Positions 53,356-64,000 of a stretch of 64,000 nucleotides of DNA are shown piece after piece (the stretch's first letter is position 1; each line of letters opens with the position of its first letter). The notes under the pieces are model-generated. The model ran no database searches. It was not told the origin of the DNA and saw nothing but the letters and a program-made list of their open reading frames with translations. The DNA is from Dugong dugon (Eukaryota; Chordata; Mammalia; Sirenia; Dugongidae). The position numbers were made by a program, and so were the translations under genes. The stretch lies in assembly GCA_030035585.1 (NCBI GenBank), contig CM057462.1:68296734-68360733 (forward strand), in the 5' to 3' direction.

Positions 53356-53590
53356 GAGGAGCCTTGGTGGCGCGGTACTTAAAGCGCTCGGCTGCTAACC
53401 GGAAGTTTGGCGGTTCAGATCCACCAGCTGCTCCACAGAAGAAAGATGTGGCAGTCTACTTCCTTTATGGAATTGCAGCCTTGGATTACAGATTACAGCC
53501 TTGGAAACCCTATGGGGCAATTCTCCTGTGTCCTAAAGAGTCGCTATGAGTTGGAATCAACTCGACAGCAGTGGGTTTTGATTTTTTGGA
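53356..53590 (+). mobile_element. AfroSINE (longer type, internal duplication)
   Basis: Plus-strand AfroSINE with a perfect 11-bp target duplication TTATCTAAATA (53345-53355 and 53591-53601). An internal ATTACAG(CCTTGGA) segment is doubled near 53477-53505. It lies beside the minisatellite that grew from its target site. Confidence 0.95.
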
Positions 53591-53763
53591 TTATCTAAAT
53601 ATTTTATGTATTTATATCTAAAGTATTTACCTAAATACTTTATGTATTTGTCTAAAGTATTTACCTACTTTATGTATTTATATCTAAAGTATTTCTCTAA
53701 ATACTTTATTTATCTGAATATGTATTTGTCTAAATACTTCATGTATTTATCTAAATACTTTAT
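53591..53763. repeat. Minisatellite expanded from a SINE target site
   Basis: About 170 bp of tandem variants of a 20-30-bp unit containing TATTTATCTAAATACTTTATG. The first copy is the target duplication of the AfroSINE just upstream. The last copy supplies the target site of the RTE downstream. Confidence 0.92.
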
Positions 53764-53765
53764 GA

Positions 53766-54864
53766 AGATGTTTACCTGTGTTTTATTGACTATGCTAAGG
53801 CATTCGACTGTGTGGATCATAACAAATTATGGATAACATTTCAAAGAATGGGAATTCCAGAACACTTGATTGTGCTCATGAGGAACCTGTACATAGATCA
53901 AGAGGTAGTTGTTCTGACAGAACAAGGGGATACTGCATGGTTTAAAGTCAGGAAAGGTGTGCATCAGGGTTGTATCCTTTCACCATACCTATTCAATCTG
54001 TATGCTGAGCAAATAATCCGAGAAGCTGGACTATATGAAGAAGAATGGGGCATCAAGATTGGAGGAAGACTCATTAATAACCTGCGTTATGCAGATGACA
54101 CAACCTTGCTTGCTGAAAGTGAAGAGGACTTGAAGCACTCACTGACAAAGATCAAAGACCACAGCCTTCAGTATGGATTACACCTCAACATAAACAAAAC
54201 AAAAATTCTCACAACTGGACCAATAAGCAACATGATGATAAATGGAGAAAAGACTGAAGTTGTCAAAGATTTCATTTCACTTGGATCCATAATCAACATC
54301 CATGGAAGCAGCAGTCAGGAAATCAAAAGATGCATTGCACTGGGAAAATCTGTTGCAAAAGACCTGTTTAAAGTGTTGGAAAACAAAGATGTCACCTTGA
54401 AGACTAAGATGCGCCTGACCCAAGCCATGGTATTTTCAATCGCATCATATGCCTGCAAAAGCTGGACAATGAATAAGGAAGATTGAAGAAGAAATGACGC
54501 CTTTGAATTGTGGTGTTTGCAAAGAATGTTGAATATACCATGCACTGCCAAAAGAATGAACAAATCTATCTTGGAAGAAGTACAACCACGATGCTCTTTA
54601 GAAGCAAGGATGGCGAGACTACATTTTACATACTTTGGACATGTTGTCAGTCCCTGGAGAAGGACATCATGCTTAGTAAAGTAGACGGTCAGCAAAAGAA
54701 AGGAATACCCTCAACGAGATGGATTGGCACAATGGCTGCAACAATGGGCTCAAGCATAAAAACGATTGTGAGCATGACACAGGACCCGGCAGCGTTTCAT
54801 TCTGTAGCACGTAGGGTTGCTATGAGTCAGAACCGACTTGACGGCACCTAACAACGAAAACAAC
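53766..54864 (+). mobile_element. RTE LINE 3' half, 5'-truncated, with an intact 224-codon RT frame
   Basis: Begins inside the RT domain and ends with the RTE tail. Perfect 13-bp target duplication AAATACTTTATGA (53753-53765 and 54865-54877). The frame 53812-54486 reads DHNKLWITFQRMGIPEHL, GVHQGCILSPYLFNLYAEQI, RYADDTTLLAESEEDLKHS and NKTKILTTGPISN without a stop, so all RT motifs past the fingers are present. One break (stop near 54484) separates it from the C-terminal segment (54510-54851). A recent-looking but dead-on-arrival copy. Confidence 0.96.
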
Positions 54865-54879
54865 AAATACTTTATGAGC

Positions 54880-55085
54880 ATTATCTTGTTTAATATTCTC
54901 AACAAACTTATGAGATTAGTGTTACCTTAATTTTATATATTAGGAAACTGAGACTTAAATCAATTAAGCAGTTTGCCTAAGGCCACACATATTATGATTA
55001 AGAGCTGGGTTTCTAATCCTGATTTATCTGGTTTCAAAGTCTGTGCTCTTGACTGGTAATCTATACCATTGCTCTACTGGTGTGA
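54880..55085 (-). mobile_element. MIR (right part, interrupted by SINE, minisatellite and RTE)
   Basis: Antisense MIR: TTTATGAGCATTATCTTGTT, AACTTATGAGATTAGTGTTA, GGCCACACATATTATGATTA, then CTGTGCTCTTGACTGGTAAT. Its left part lies before 53345, so the SINE, minisatellite and RTE all sit inside this MIR. Confidence 0.72.
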
Positions 55086-55545
55086 ATTGCAATAGGAGAA
55101 ATGAGGATAGAAAGAAGTGGCTAAATGTAAGGGATACTAAGTAGAAAGCATCAGTAAGACTTGGAAATTGATGAGATATGGGACCTGAAAGAAAGAGAGG
55201 AGCTGAGGTTGACATTCATTCCTCATTGTTTCTACTTGGAGGAAGTTTTAAAGAGAAACCCTCTTGACCTCTTGCTGCTCCCTCATTCACTCCTTCTTCA
55301 AGGGGAGGAAAAGTGGCTTAACTAACTGGTGAGTTTGTAAAAAGAGCTAAGCTGCTTGGCTCAGCCCCTTCCTCTTTCTCTTTGGGGTTGGCCTACTCCT
55401 CCACGTCGTAAGTTTTACTGGGGCAGGCTGCCAAATGGAGGTCTGAAGTTGCACAGAGCTGACTTGGACTGCTTGGGGGTATCAGTTAAAATTAAGCTTA
55501 GCTTAACAGAGACTTTAAATGGGTTAGAATTTTTATCTTTCCTAC
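55086..55545. other. Noncoding DNA, no feature recognised
   Basis: No repeat or exon supported. Confidence 0.4.
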
Positions 55546-55549
55546 ATAA

Positions 55550-55965
55550 AGTCCAGAGGTAGACAGTTCAGGGCTAGTGTGATGGCTTTGTCTCGCCAAA
55601 GTTCTTGAAAACCCAAATTGCTTCCTCTTCACTGCTCAGTCATACCTAGAGAGTACAGGGTGCTATGAGAACATATAATAATAGAGCTGTAGCCGTCACA
55701 TCAGCAGGATGGAGAAAGGGATGAAAGTGCAAAGAACAAATTTTAGGGAAGGCTTCCTTGAAGTTGCCTTCTAGAATTTCTGTTTGTATTTCGTTGGCCT
55801 ACAGTTGATCACATTGCCATATCTAGCCACAAAGGAGACTAGGAAATGTAGTCTTTATTCCAAACAGCCATTTCCTCAGCCAAAAATTGTGAATTATATT
55901 AGAGTGAAAGAGGGAATAGATACTAGGGAACAATCAGTAGTCTCTGCTGCAGTGGGTGTAAGTCC
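55550..55965 (+). mobile_element. Ancient mammalian repeat, family not assigned
   Basis: Text such as GTAGACAGTTCAGGGCTAGT and CACAAAGGAGACTAGGAAAT resembles a common eutherian dispersed repeat remembered from other mammals, but I cannot name the family with confidence. No coding frame. Confidence 0.4.
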
Positions 55966-57029
55966 ACCTAATTCAGAAATGATGTATTAACCAGCTCACT
56001 TTCTCCAGATCCAAGTTCTATCCTCCAAACCTTTTTTTTTTAATTGTTGTACTTTAAGTGAAAGTTTGCAATTCAAGTTAGTCTTTCATACAAAAATTTG
56101 TACATACATTGTTATGGGATCCTGATTGCTCTCCCTATACTGTGACAACACATTCCTCCTTTCCACCTCTGATTTCCAGTGTCCATTCAACCAGCTCCTG
56201 ACCCTCTCTGCCCTTTCATCTCACCTCCAGACAGGAGCTACTCAATTAGTCTTGTGTACCTACTTGAGCTAAGAAGCACAGTCTTCATAAGTATCATTTT
56301 ATGTCCCATAGTCCAGTCTAATCTTTTTCTGAAGAGTTGGCCTCAGGGATGATTTAAGTGCTGGATTGACAGTCTGGGGCCATGCTTTCTGGGGTTCCTC
56401 CAGTCTTAGTCAGACCATTAAGTCTGGTCTTTTTACTAGAATTTGAGTTCTGCACTCCACTTTTCTCCTGCTCCATCAGGGACTCTCTGTTCTGTTCCCT
56501 GTCAGGGCAGTCACTGGTGGTAGTCAGGCACCATCTAGTTCTTCTGGTTGATGCAGTCTCTGATTTGTACGGCCGTTTCTGTCTCTTGGGCTAATACTTT
56601 CCTTGTGACTTTGGTGTTCTTCATTCTCCTTTACTCCAGGTGGGTTGCAACTGATGCATCCTAGATGGCTGCTCACTTTAAGACCCCAGACGACACTCAC
56701 CAAAGTGGGATGCAGAACGTTTTCTTAATAAAATTTGTTATGCCAATTGACCTAGATGTCTCCTGAAAGCATGGTCCCCAGACCTCTGCCCCTGCTACTC
56801 TGTCCCTCAAAGTGTTTGATTATATTCAGGAAACTTCTTAGCTTCGGTTTAGTCCGGTTGTGCTGACTTCCCCTGTAGAGTGTGCTGTCCTTCCCTTCAC
56901 CTAAGATAATTCTTGCCTACTATCTAGTTAGTGAGTAACACTCTCCCTCCCTTCCCACCCTAGTGACCATCAAAGAATGTTTTCTACTGTGTTTAAAACT
57001 TTTCTTGAGTTCTTATAATCGTGGTCTTA

Positions 57030-60000
57030 TACAATATCTGTCCTTTTGTGACTGACTAAATTCACTCAGCATAATGCCTTCCAGATTCATCCATGTTATA
57101 AGACGTTTCACGGATTCATTGTCGTTCTTTATTGTTGCGTAGTATTCTATTGGGTGAATATACCACAATTTGTTTATCCATTCATCCATTGATGGGCACC
57201 TAAGTTATTTCCATCTTTTTGCTATTGTGAACAGTGCTGCAATGAACATGGGTGTGCATATATCCATTCCTGTGATGGCTCTTATTTCTCTAGGACATAT
57301 TCCAAGGAGTGGGATTGCTAGATTGTATGGTACTTCTGTTTCTAGCTTTTTAAGGAAGCGCCAAATCAATTTCCAAAGTGGTTGTACCATTTTACATTCC
57401 CACCAACAGTGTATAAGTGTTCCAGTCTCTTCACAACCTCTCCAGCATTTATTATTTTGTGTTTTTTTGATTAATGCTAGCCTTGCTGGGGTGAGATGGT
57501 ATCTCATTGTAGATTTTATTTGCATTTCTCTAATGGCTAATGATCATAAGCATTTCTTCATGTGTCTGTTAGCCACCTGAATATTTCTTTGGTGAAGTGC
57601 CTGTTCATATCTTTTGCACATATTTTAATTGGGTTATTTGTCTTTTTGTTGTTGAGGTTTTGCAGTATCTTGTAGATTTTAGAGATTAGACAGGATCGAA
57701 TTTACTGTAGCCAGAAATTTTTTCCCAGTCTGTAGGTTGTCCTTTGTCTCTTTTGGTGATGTCTTTTGATAAGCATAAGTGTTTGATTTTTAGGAGCTCC
57801 CAGTTATCTAGTCTCTCTTCTGGTGCTTGTGCATTTTTACTTATGGTTCATATTTTGTTTATGCCATGTATTAGGGCTCCTAGAGTTGTCCCTATTTTTT
57901 TTCCATGATCTTTGTTGTTTTCAATTTTATATTTAAGTCTTTGATCCATTTTTAGTTACTTTTTGTGCACGGTGTGAGGTTTGGGTCTTGTTTCAGTTTT
58001 TTGCAGATGGATATGAAGTTTTGCCAGCACCATTTGTTAAAGAGACTGTCTTTTCCTGAATTAATGAACTTTGGGCCTTTGTCAAATATCAGCTGCTCAT
58101 AGGTGGATGAATTTATGTCTGGATTCTCAGTTCTGTTCCATTGTATCTGTTCTATGTGTCTATTGTTGTACCAGTAACAGGCTGTTTTGACTACCGTGGC
58201 AGCATAATACGTTCTAAAATCAGGTAGTGTGAGGCCTCCCACTTTGTTCTTCTTCTTGAGTAATGCTTTACTTATCTGGGGCCACTTCCCTTTCCATATG
58301 AGGTTGGTGATTTGTTTCTCCATCTCATTAAAAACTGCCGTTGGAATTTGGATGGGGATTGCATTGTATCTGTAGATTGCTTTGGGTAGAATTGCCATTT
58401 TCACAATGTTGAGTCTTCCGATCCATGAGCAAGGTATCTTTTTCCACTTCTGCAGGTCTTTTTTGGGTTCTGCAGTAGTGTCTTGTAGTTTTCATTGTAT
58501 AGGTCTTTTATGTCTCTGGTTAGATTTATTCGTAAGTATTTTATCTTCTTGGAGGCTATTGTAAATGATATTGATTTGGTGATTTCCTCTTGGAAGTTCT
58601 CTTTGTTGGTGTAGAGGAATCCAACTGATTTTTGTATGTTTTATCTTGTATCCTGAAACTTTGCTGAAATCTTCTATTAGCTCCAGTATTTTTTGTTGTG
58701 GATTCTTTGGTGTTTTCTGTGTATAAGATCATATCATCTGCAAATAGAGATACTTTGACTTCTTCCCTACCAATTTGGATGCGCTTTATTTCTTTTTCTA
58801 GCCTAATTGCTCTGGCTAGGACCTCCAGCACAATGTTGAATAAGAGTGGTGATCAAGGGCATCAGTGTCTGGTTCCCATTCTCCAGGGGAATGCTTTTGA
58901 AATCTCTCCATTTAGGATGACGTTGGCTGTTGGCTTTGTATAAACACCCTTTATTATGGTGAGGAATTTCTGTTCTATTCCTATTTTTTTGAGAGTTTTT
59001 ATCATGAATGGGTGTTGGACTTTGTCAAATGCCTTTTATGCATCAATTGATAAGATCACGTGGTTCTTGTCTTTTGTTTTATTAATGTGATGGATTACAT
59101 TGATCGTTTTTCTAATGTTGAACCATCCCTGCATACCTGGTATAAATCCTACCTGATCATGAATTTTTTTTTTTTTAATATGTTGCTGAATTCTATTGGC
59201 TAGAATTTTGTTGAGGACTTTTGTGTCAATGTTCATGAGGAATATTGGTCTGTAATTTTCTTTTTTTGTGGTGTCTTTCACTGGTTTTGGTATCAGGATT
59301 ATGCTGGCTCATAAAATGAGTTTAGGAGTATTGCATCCTTTACTATGCTCTGAAATACATTTAGTAGTAGTGGTGTTAACTTTTGTCTGAAAGTTTGGTA
59401 GAATTATTCAGTGAAACCATCAGGGCCAGGGCTCTTTTTTGTTGGGAGTTTTTTAATTACCTTTTCAATCTCTTCTTTTGTTATAGGTTTGTTTCATTGT
59501 TCTACCTCTGTTTGTGTTAGTTTAGGTAGGGAGGGAGTTTCTAGAAATTTGTCCATGTTCTCTAGGTTTTCAAATTTGTTAGAGTACAATTTTTCATAGT
59601 ATTCTGTTATGATTCTTTTAATTTCAGTTGGGTCTGTTGTGATATCACTCATCTCATTTCTTATATGGGTTATTTGCTTCCTCTCCTGTTTTTCTCTTGT
59701 CAGTTTGGCCAATGGTTTATCAATTTCATTGATCTTTTCAGAGAACCACCTTTTGATCTTAATAACTCTTTCAATTGTTTTTCTATTCTCTATTTCATTT
59801 AATTCTGCCCTAATTCTTATTATTTCCTTTCTTCTGGCACCAAAGGTCTTCTTTTGCTGCTGTCTTTCTCCTTGTTCGAGTTATAGGGTTAATGTTTTGA
59901 TTTTGGCCCTTTCTTCTTTTTGGAGGTGTGCATTTATTGCTATAAACTGACTTCTGAGCACTGCTTTTGCTGTGTCCCAAAGGTTCTGGTAGGATGTGTT

Positions 60001-60860
60001 TTCATTCTTATTTGATTGTATGAGTTTCTTTTTTCCATCCTTAATTTCTTCTATAACCCAGTAGTTTTTGAGCAGGGTGTTGTTCAGTTTCCATGTGTTT
60101 GATTTTTTTTTTCCTTGTTTTTTCTGTTGTTGATTTCTACTTTTATGGCTTTATGGTCAGAAAAGATGCTTTGTAATATTTCGATGCTTTGGATTCTGTT
60201 AAGGCTTGCTTTATAGCCTAGTATGTGGTCTATTCAGGAGCATGTTCCATGTGTGTTGGAAAAGAAAATATACTTGGTTGCTGTTTGGTGGGGTGTTCGG
60301 TGTATGTCCGTGAGATCAAGTTGGTTGATTGTAGCATTAAGTCTTCCATGTCTTTGTTGAGCGTCTTTCTGGATGTTCTGTCCTTCATCGAAAGTGGTGT
60401 GCTTAAGTCTCCTACTATTATTGTGGAGCTGTCTATCTCTCTTTTCAATGTTGTTAGAGTTTGTTTTATGTATTTTGGAGCCCTGTTGTTGGATGTGTAA
60501 ATATTTATTATAGTTATATCCTCCTAGTGTATTGACCCTTTAATCATTATGTAGTGTCCTTCCTTATCCTTTGTGGTGGATTTTACTTCAAAGTCTGTTT
60601 TGTCAGAGATTAATATTGCCACTCCTGCTCTTTTTTGAGTATTGTTTGCTTGATACATATATTTTTTCCATCCTTTGAGTTTTAGGTTGTTTGTGTCTTT
60701 AAGTCTAAGGTGTGTCTCTTGTAGGCAGCATATAGACTGATCGTGTTTTTTAATCCATTCTGCCACTCTCTGTCTCTTTATTGGTGCATTTAGTCCATTT
60801 ACATTAAGTGTAATTATTGTTAGGTATGAGTTTAGTGCTGTCGTTTTGATGTCTTTTTTT
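57030..60860 (-). pseudogene. L1 ORF2 (endonuclease-reverse transcriptase), decayed
   Basis: The N-terminal endonuclease is readable at 60524-60949 (SYLTIITLNVNGLNAPIKRQ, DQSICCLQETHLR). The RT start is at 59036-59281 ([20 protein letters not shown]) and the catalytic [11 protein letters not shown] at about 58740. The region after RT is at 57952-58404 ([20 protein letters not shown]) and the C-terminal end at 57205-57525. The reading frame is split into at least eight pieces by stops and frameshifts, though DNA order is complete. Length (about 3.8 kb) matches an L1 ORF2 of about 1,275 codons. Confidence 0.9.
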
Positions 60861-61295
60861 GTGTGTGTGTTGTTCACAGTTTCTTTGTTCCACTTAATTA
60901 CCTGTGCTGAGTCATTTTTCTTTACGTATTTTCTTTTCATATTTTTCATTGTATTTGCTGAGTCTTTATATTTTTCTTGTTTTTTTTATTTCAGCGTGTA
61001 GGATTGTTAGTTTCCTTTGTGGTTACCTTAATATTTACCCCTATTTTTCTAAGTTTAAACCAGTCTTTTATTTCTTTATATCACCTTGACTTCCTCTCCA
61101 TATGAAAAATCTATGTCTATGTTTTTTATTCCCTCTTTTTTGTTTTAATGTTGTCATCTGTTACATACTGACATCTCTATTTCCCTATTTTCAGCATTTT
61201 AGCTTTGATTTGTTTTTGTGAATTCCTTATCTGGGTTGATATCTGGTTGCTCTGTCCTGTATTCTAGTCTTGGGTTGTTGTCTGATGTTATTGAT

Positions 61296-62260
61296 TTTCT
61301 AACCAGAGGACTCCCTTAGTATTTCTTGTAATTTTGGTTTGGTTTTTGCAAATTCCCTAAACTTCTGTTTATCTGGAAATGCCCTAAGTTTGCCATCATA
61401 TTTGAGAGACAGTTTTGCTATATATATCATTCTTGGCTGGCAGTTTTTTTCCTTCAAGGCTTTATATATGTCATCCCATTGCCTTCTTGCCTGCATGGTT
61501 TCTGCTGAGTAGTCTGAGCGTAGACTTCTTGACTCTCCTTTGTAGACGACTCTTTGTTTATTCCTAGCCGCTCTTGAAATTCTCTCTTTATCTTTGGTTT
61601 TGGCAAGTTTGTTTATAATATGTCTTTCTGAATTTCTTTTGAGATCTACCTTATGTGGGGTTTGATGAGCAACTTGGATCTATATCTTCTATCTTTCATG
61701 ATATAAGGAATGTTTTTTGTCAACAAATCTTCAACAATTTTCTCCGTATTTTCTGTTATCCCACCCTGTTCTGGTACTGGTAGGTTATTTCTCCTGAGAG
61801 TCTCACATAATTCTTAGTGTTTCTTCATTTAAAAAAAAATTCTGTTATCTGGTTTTTCCTCAAATAAGTTGGTGACAAGTGCTTTATCTTCATTCTCACT
61901 AATTCTGACTTCTACTGCCTCAATTTTACTCCTATGACTTGCTATTGAGTTGTTTAATTCTGAAATTTTATTGTTAATCTTCTGGATTTCTGAGTGCTGT
62001 CTCTATGGATTCTTGCAGCCTATTCGATTTGTCATTATGCTCTTGAATAACCTTCTTAAGTTCCTCTATTCCTTTGTCTCTGTGTTCTTTGACTGTCTCT
62101 GCTTTTTGAATGATCTCCTTCCTGATGTCTTGAAGAGTTCTGTATATTAATGTTTTGTATTTTGCCTCCTGTAATTTGAAGAAATTTCCTCCGGTGGAAA
62201 AGTTCTTGATTCTTTATTTTGAGAACTTGCTGAAGCCATCATGGTCTGCCTCTTATGTGA
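61296..62260 (-). pseudogene. L1 ORF1 (RNA-binding chaperone), decayed
   Basis: The C-terminal domain is readable at 61299-61496 (RRQWDDIYKALKEKNCQPRM, KLSLKYDGKLRAFPDKQKFR) and ends at a TAG at 61296-61298. Upstream, 61870-62150 encodes a lysine/glutamate-rich coiled-coil-type segment. Broken by frameshifts and stops. The 5' edge is estimated. Confidence 0.8.
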
Positions 62261-62299
62261 TTTGATATTGATTGTTGTCTCAGAGCCATCAATAAGTTA

Positions 62300-63652
62300 T
62301 TATATTTATTTATTTTATGTTTGCTTATTGTGTCCTAACTTCTTGTTTTGATATGCCCAAATGGGCTGCTAGTGGGAGCTAGCCTGATCACCGGCACCCC
62401 TGAAGCTCCTACATCCTGCCACCAGGTGGGCAGACCTGCCACTAATTATGTGAGCTCATGAATCCTCCCACTCCTCCTGTATGGATTCAGCTTAGGTGTC
62501 CAGGTAGTCAGCCACCAAGTGTGTGGTGCAGGCTTTCATCTACAGTCCTAGACAGGCATGGGTGATTTGTGTAGGCACAGGCATCTGGCTGCAGTGGGGG
62601 GTCACAAGCTGAGCAAGGCAGGGGGCCAATGGCCGCCCCTGAGTGTCTGGGAGGAAGGCGTGTCCTTGTTCCCTAGAGCACGTAGGTGGGTGGGTTTTGC
62701 AGCCAGCCTATGAGCACCCATTGCTTTTGGCTGTAAGGACTAGGGGGCATCACTTATTCTTGGGCCCCTGTTACAGGTGGCTAGGTGGCATGGGTGGAGC
62801 CACCAGTCCTCAGGCTCCTGATGTGGGTAGGTGAAGATCCTGCTTAATGGGTAGAGCAGTGTCAAATGTCAAGAGTCTGCCACTTCACAGCTAAAACAGT
62901 TGAAGTTAGAATTCCGGTATATACCCTGTTGTTCTGTGGTAATGAGGGCCTACCCTGTTGAAATGGGCCCACACAAGTCTATGTAGGGGGAAAGGCACTC
63001 AAAGTCTGTGGACCCCTTATGCTTGTGCCTAGGCAAAGGAGCTGTGCCTACCCTGAGTTCCTGGCTTAGGGGAGCTGACAGATTATTTTCCCCCTGTTTG
63101 TTAGTTTGTTCCCTCTCCAAGGCCAGGAGAATGGATCATGGCATGTGATGAGTCCTACTTCTGGCCCAGGGGACTCGGCAATCACTGAACCCACCCAGGA
63201 CCCAGGGCAGAGCATGGAGCGTGGAGGTAAATGGGACAGAGGTTTTTCCCAAAGTGGGGTGTTTTTGATCCATGCGGTAGGCCAGATGCAAATACTTATC
63301 TTTTGCCAATCAAGGGCTGCTTCTTACTGGTTCTGGATGGCCGAATAGACTCTCTGCCTCTGGGTCTCTCCCAGTGTGGAAGATGCCTCCTGAGCACCAC
63401 TGCTTGCCTCACCACACACTACAAACTGATCTGGCTTGAAGGCCTCCAGCTCCTGCCAGGTCAGGTCGGGCAATGCCTCACCACTTCCAAACTGTCTCTC
63501 CCTCCCCCTGCAACTCAGTCCAGTTCCTCAACTTTGCCTTTGATGTTCAGGGCTCCTAGATTGTCATATATGATTGATTCACTTCTTTTTTCTGGTCTTT
63601 GTTGTAAGAGGTACCACAGGAAGCATCTGACCACTCTACTATCTTGGCCCAG
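62300..63652 (-). promoter_or_regulatory. L1 5' UTR
   Basis: A GC-richer block upstream of ORF1, about 1.35 kb, ending at the L1 start near 63640-63652 with the YY1-type motif mutated (AAGATAG where AAGATGGC is usual). It would be the internal L1 promoter and is probably inert now. An open frame of 178 codons at 63231-63767 (+) is fortuitous. Confidence 0.7.
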
Positions 63653-64000
63653 ACTCTCCAACCTAACTTTTGTCAGTAAAAAAAAACCTGACACTTTGAT
63701 CTCTATTCCTCTTTCAGTATTCCAAGTCTATGCACTTTCACTATTCAAAGCCTATGTTGAGGTTTGAAGTAGGACCCCCCTGTTTTTCCTAACACAGTTT
63801 TATAATCAATTTTGCCAATCAGATAAACTACACCTTTTCTTTTGAGTAAGTGGTTAAGAGAAGGGTATAAGTTATCTTCATATTCTTCCCCACCCTGGGG
63901 AGTGGAGCAGAAGTTTCCCATGAAAATATTAGACAAGTAATAGGATCCCACTCCTCCCAATCCCCTGAATAATATTATTGATCACAGTTGCTTGTTCAAC
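63653..64000. other. Noncoding DNA, no feature recognised
   Basis: Downstream flank of the L1. No repeat or exon supported. Confidence 0.4.

Larger units (their letters stand above)
56032..63652 (-). mobile_element. L1 LINE, nearly full length
   Basis: The minus strand reads 5' UTR (about 63652-62300), ORF1 (about 62260-61296), a roughly 440-bp spacer, ORF2 (about 60860-57030), 3' UTR and poly-A (T run at 56032-56041), in all about 7.6 kb. The 5' end carries a degraded YY1-like site near 63640-63648. No perfect target duplication was found: CCTCCAAACC on the left against CTCCAACC on the right is only suggestive. Both ORFs are broken many times, so it is extinct. Confidence 0.93.

Noticed and set aside
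63231-63767. 178-codon plus-strand frame
   Set aside because: It lies antisense over the L1 5' UTR and continues past the L1 end, with no domain.
1-64000. Bacterial features such as operons, CRISPR or ribosome binding sites
   Set aside because: The transposon content is mammalian throughout and nothing bacterial was seen.

Overview
The window looks like ordinary intergenic or intronic nuclear DNA from an afrotherian mammal, most likely an elephant (Loxodonta, Elephas or a close relative). The evidence is the repeat set. There are many copies of the tRNA-derived AfroSINE (about 150-230 bp, ending in a tail shared with an RTE LINE), several copies of the elephant RTE LINE (BovB-like, RTE1_LA type) and L1 elements with the elephant-type 3' UTR. 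These lie over older shared mammalian layers (MIR, L2, old L1, ERVL/MaLR relics). This is recognition from memory; no database search was run. No tRNA or rRNA gene, CRISPR array, operon or intact host protein-coding gene could be recognised.

Layout. 1-5.3 kb: unique DNA, RTE derivatives, an L1 3' end, an AfroSINE and a large internally deleted RTE. 5.3-9.3 kb: an ERVL-type provirus fossil split by an RTE whose 5' end is inverted. 9.3-19.9 kb: mostly old sequence with MIR and L2, an L1 inserted into a MIR, a chimeric RTE/L1 insertion and a tRNA-Gly-headed SINE. 19.9-25.2 kb: a 0.75-kb degenerate TGG/TGA repeat, one candidate exon, a pure pyrimidine tract and a two-SINE array. 25.2-28.0 kb: two L1 3' ends. 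28.0-36.5 kb: the least repetitive part, with TG-rich tracts, a decayed minisatellite, a small CpG-rich block near 31.4 kb, MIR and L2. 36.5-45.3 kb: AfroSINE cluster, head-to-head nested L1s and a nearly full-length RTE. 45.3-49.4 kb: old L1 carrying several LTR fossils and an ERVL pol relic. 49.4-55.1 kb: L2, SINEs, RTE copies and a minisatellite trapped between two retrotransposons. 55.1-64 kb: old repeat and a nearly full-length, decayed L1 on the minus strand.

How the parts relate. RTE and L1 are the autonomous machines (endonuclease plus reverse transcriptase). AfroSINEs and the tRNA-Gly/RTE SINE share the RTE tail and were presumably copied by RTE enzymes. All the LINE copies seen here are truncated, rearranged or interrupted, so none appears active. 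The main interest is insertion history: repeated use of one target site, twin priming, chimeric insertions and LTR-in-LTR nesting. The only host-function candidates are a CpG-rich block (31.31-31.56 kb) and a possible 138-bp exon on the minus strand (20.85-20.99 kb). I did not find a convincing new biological system.
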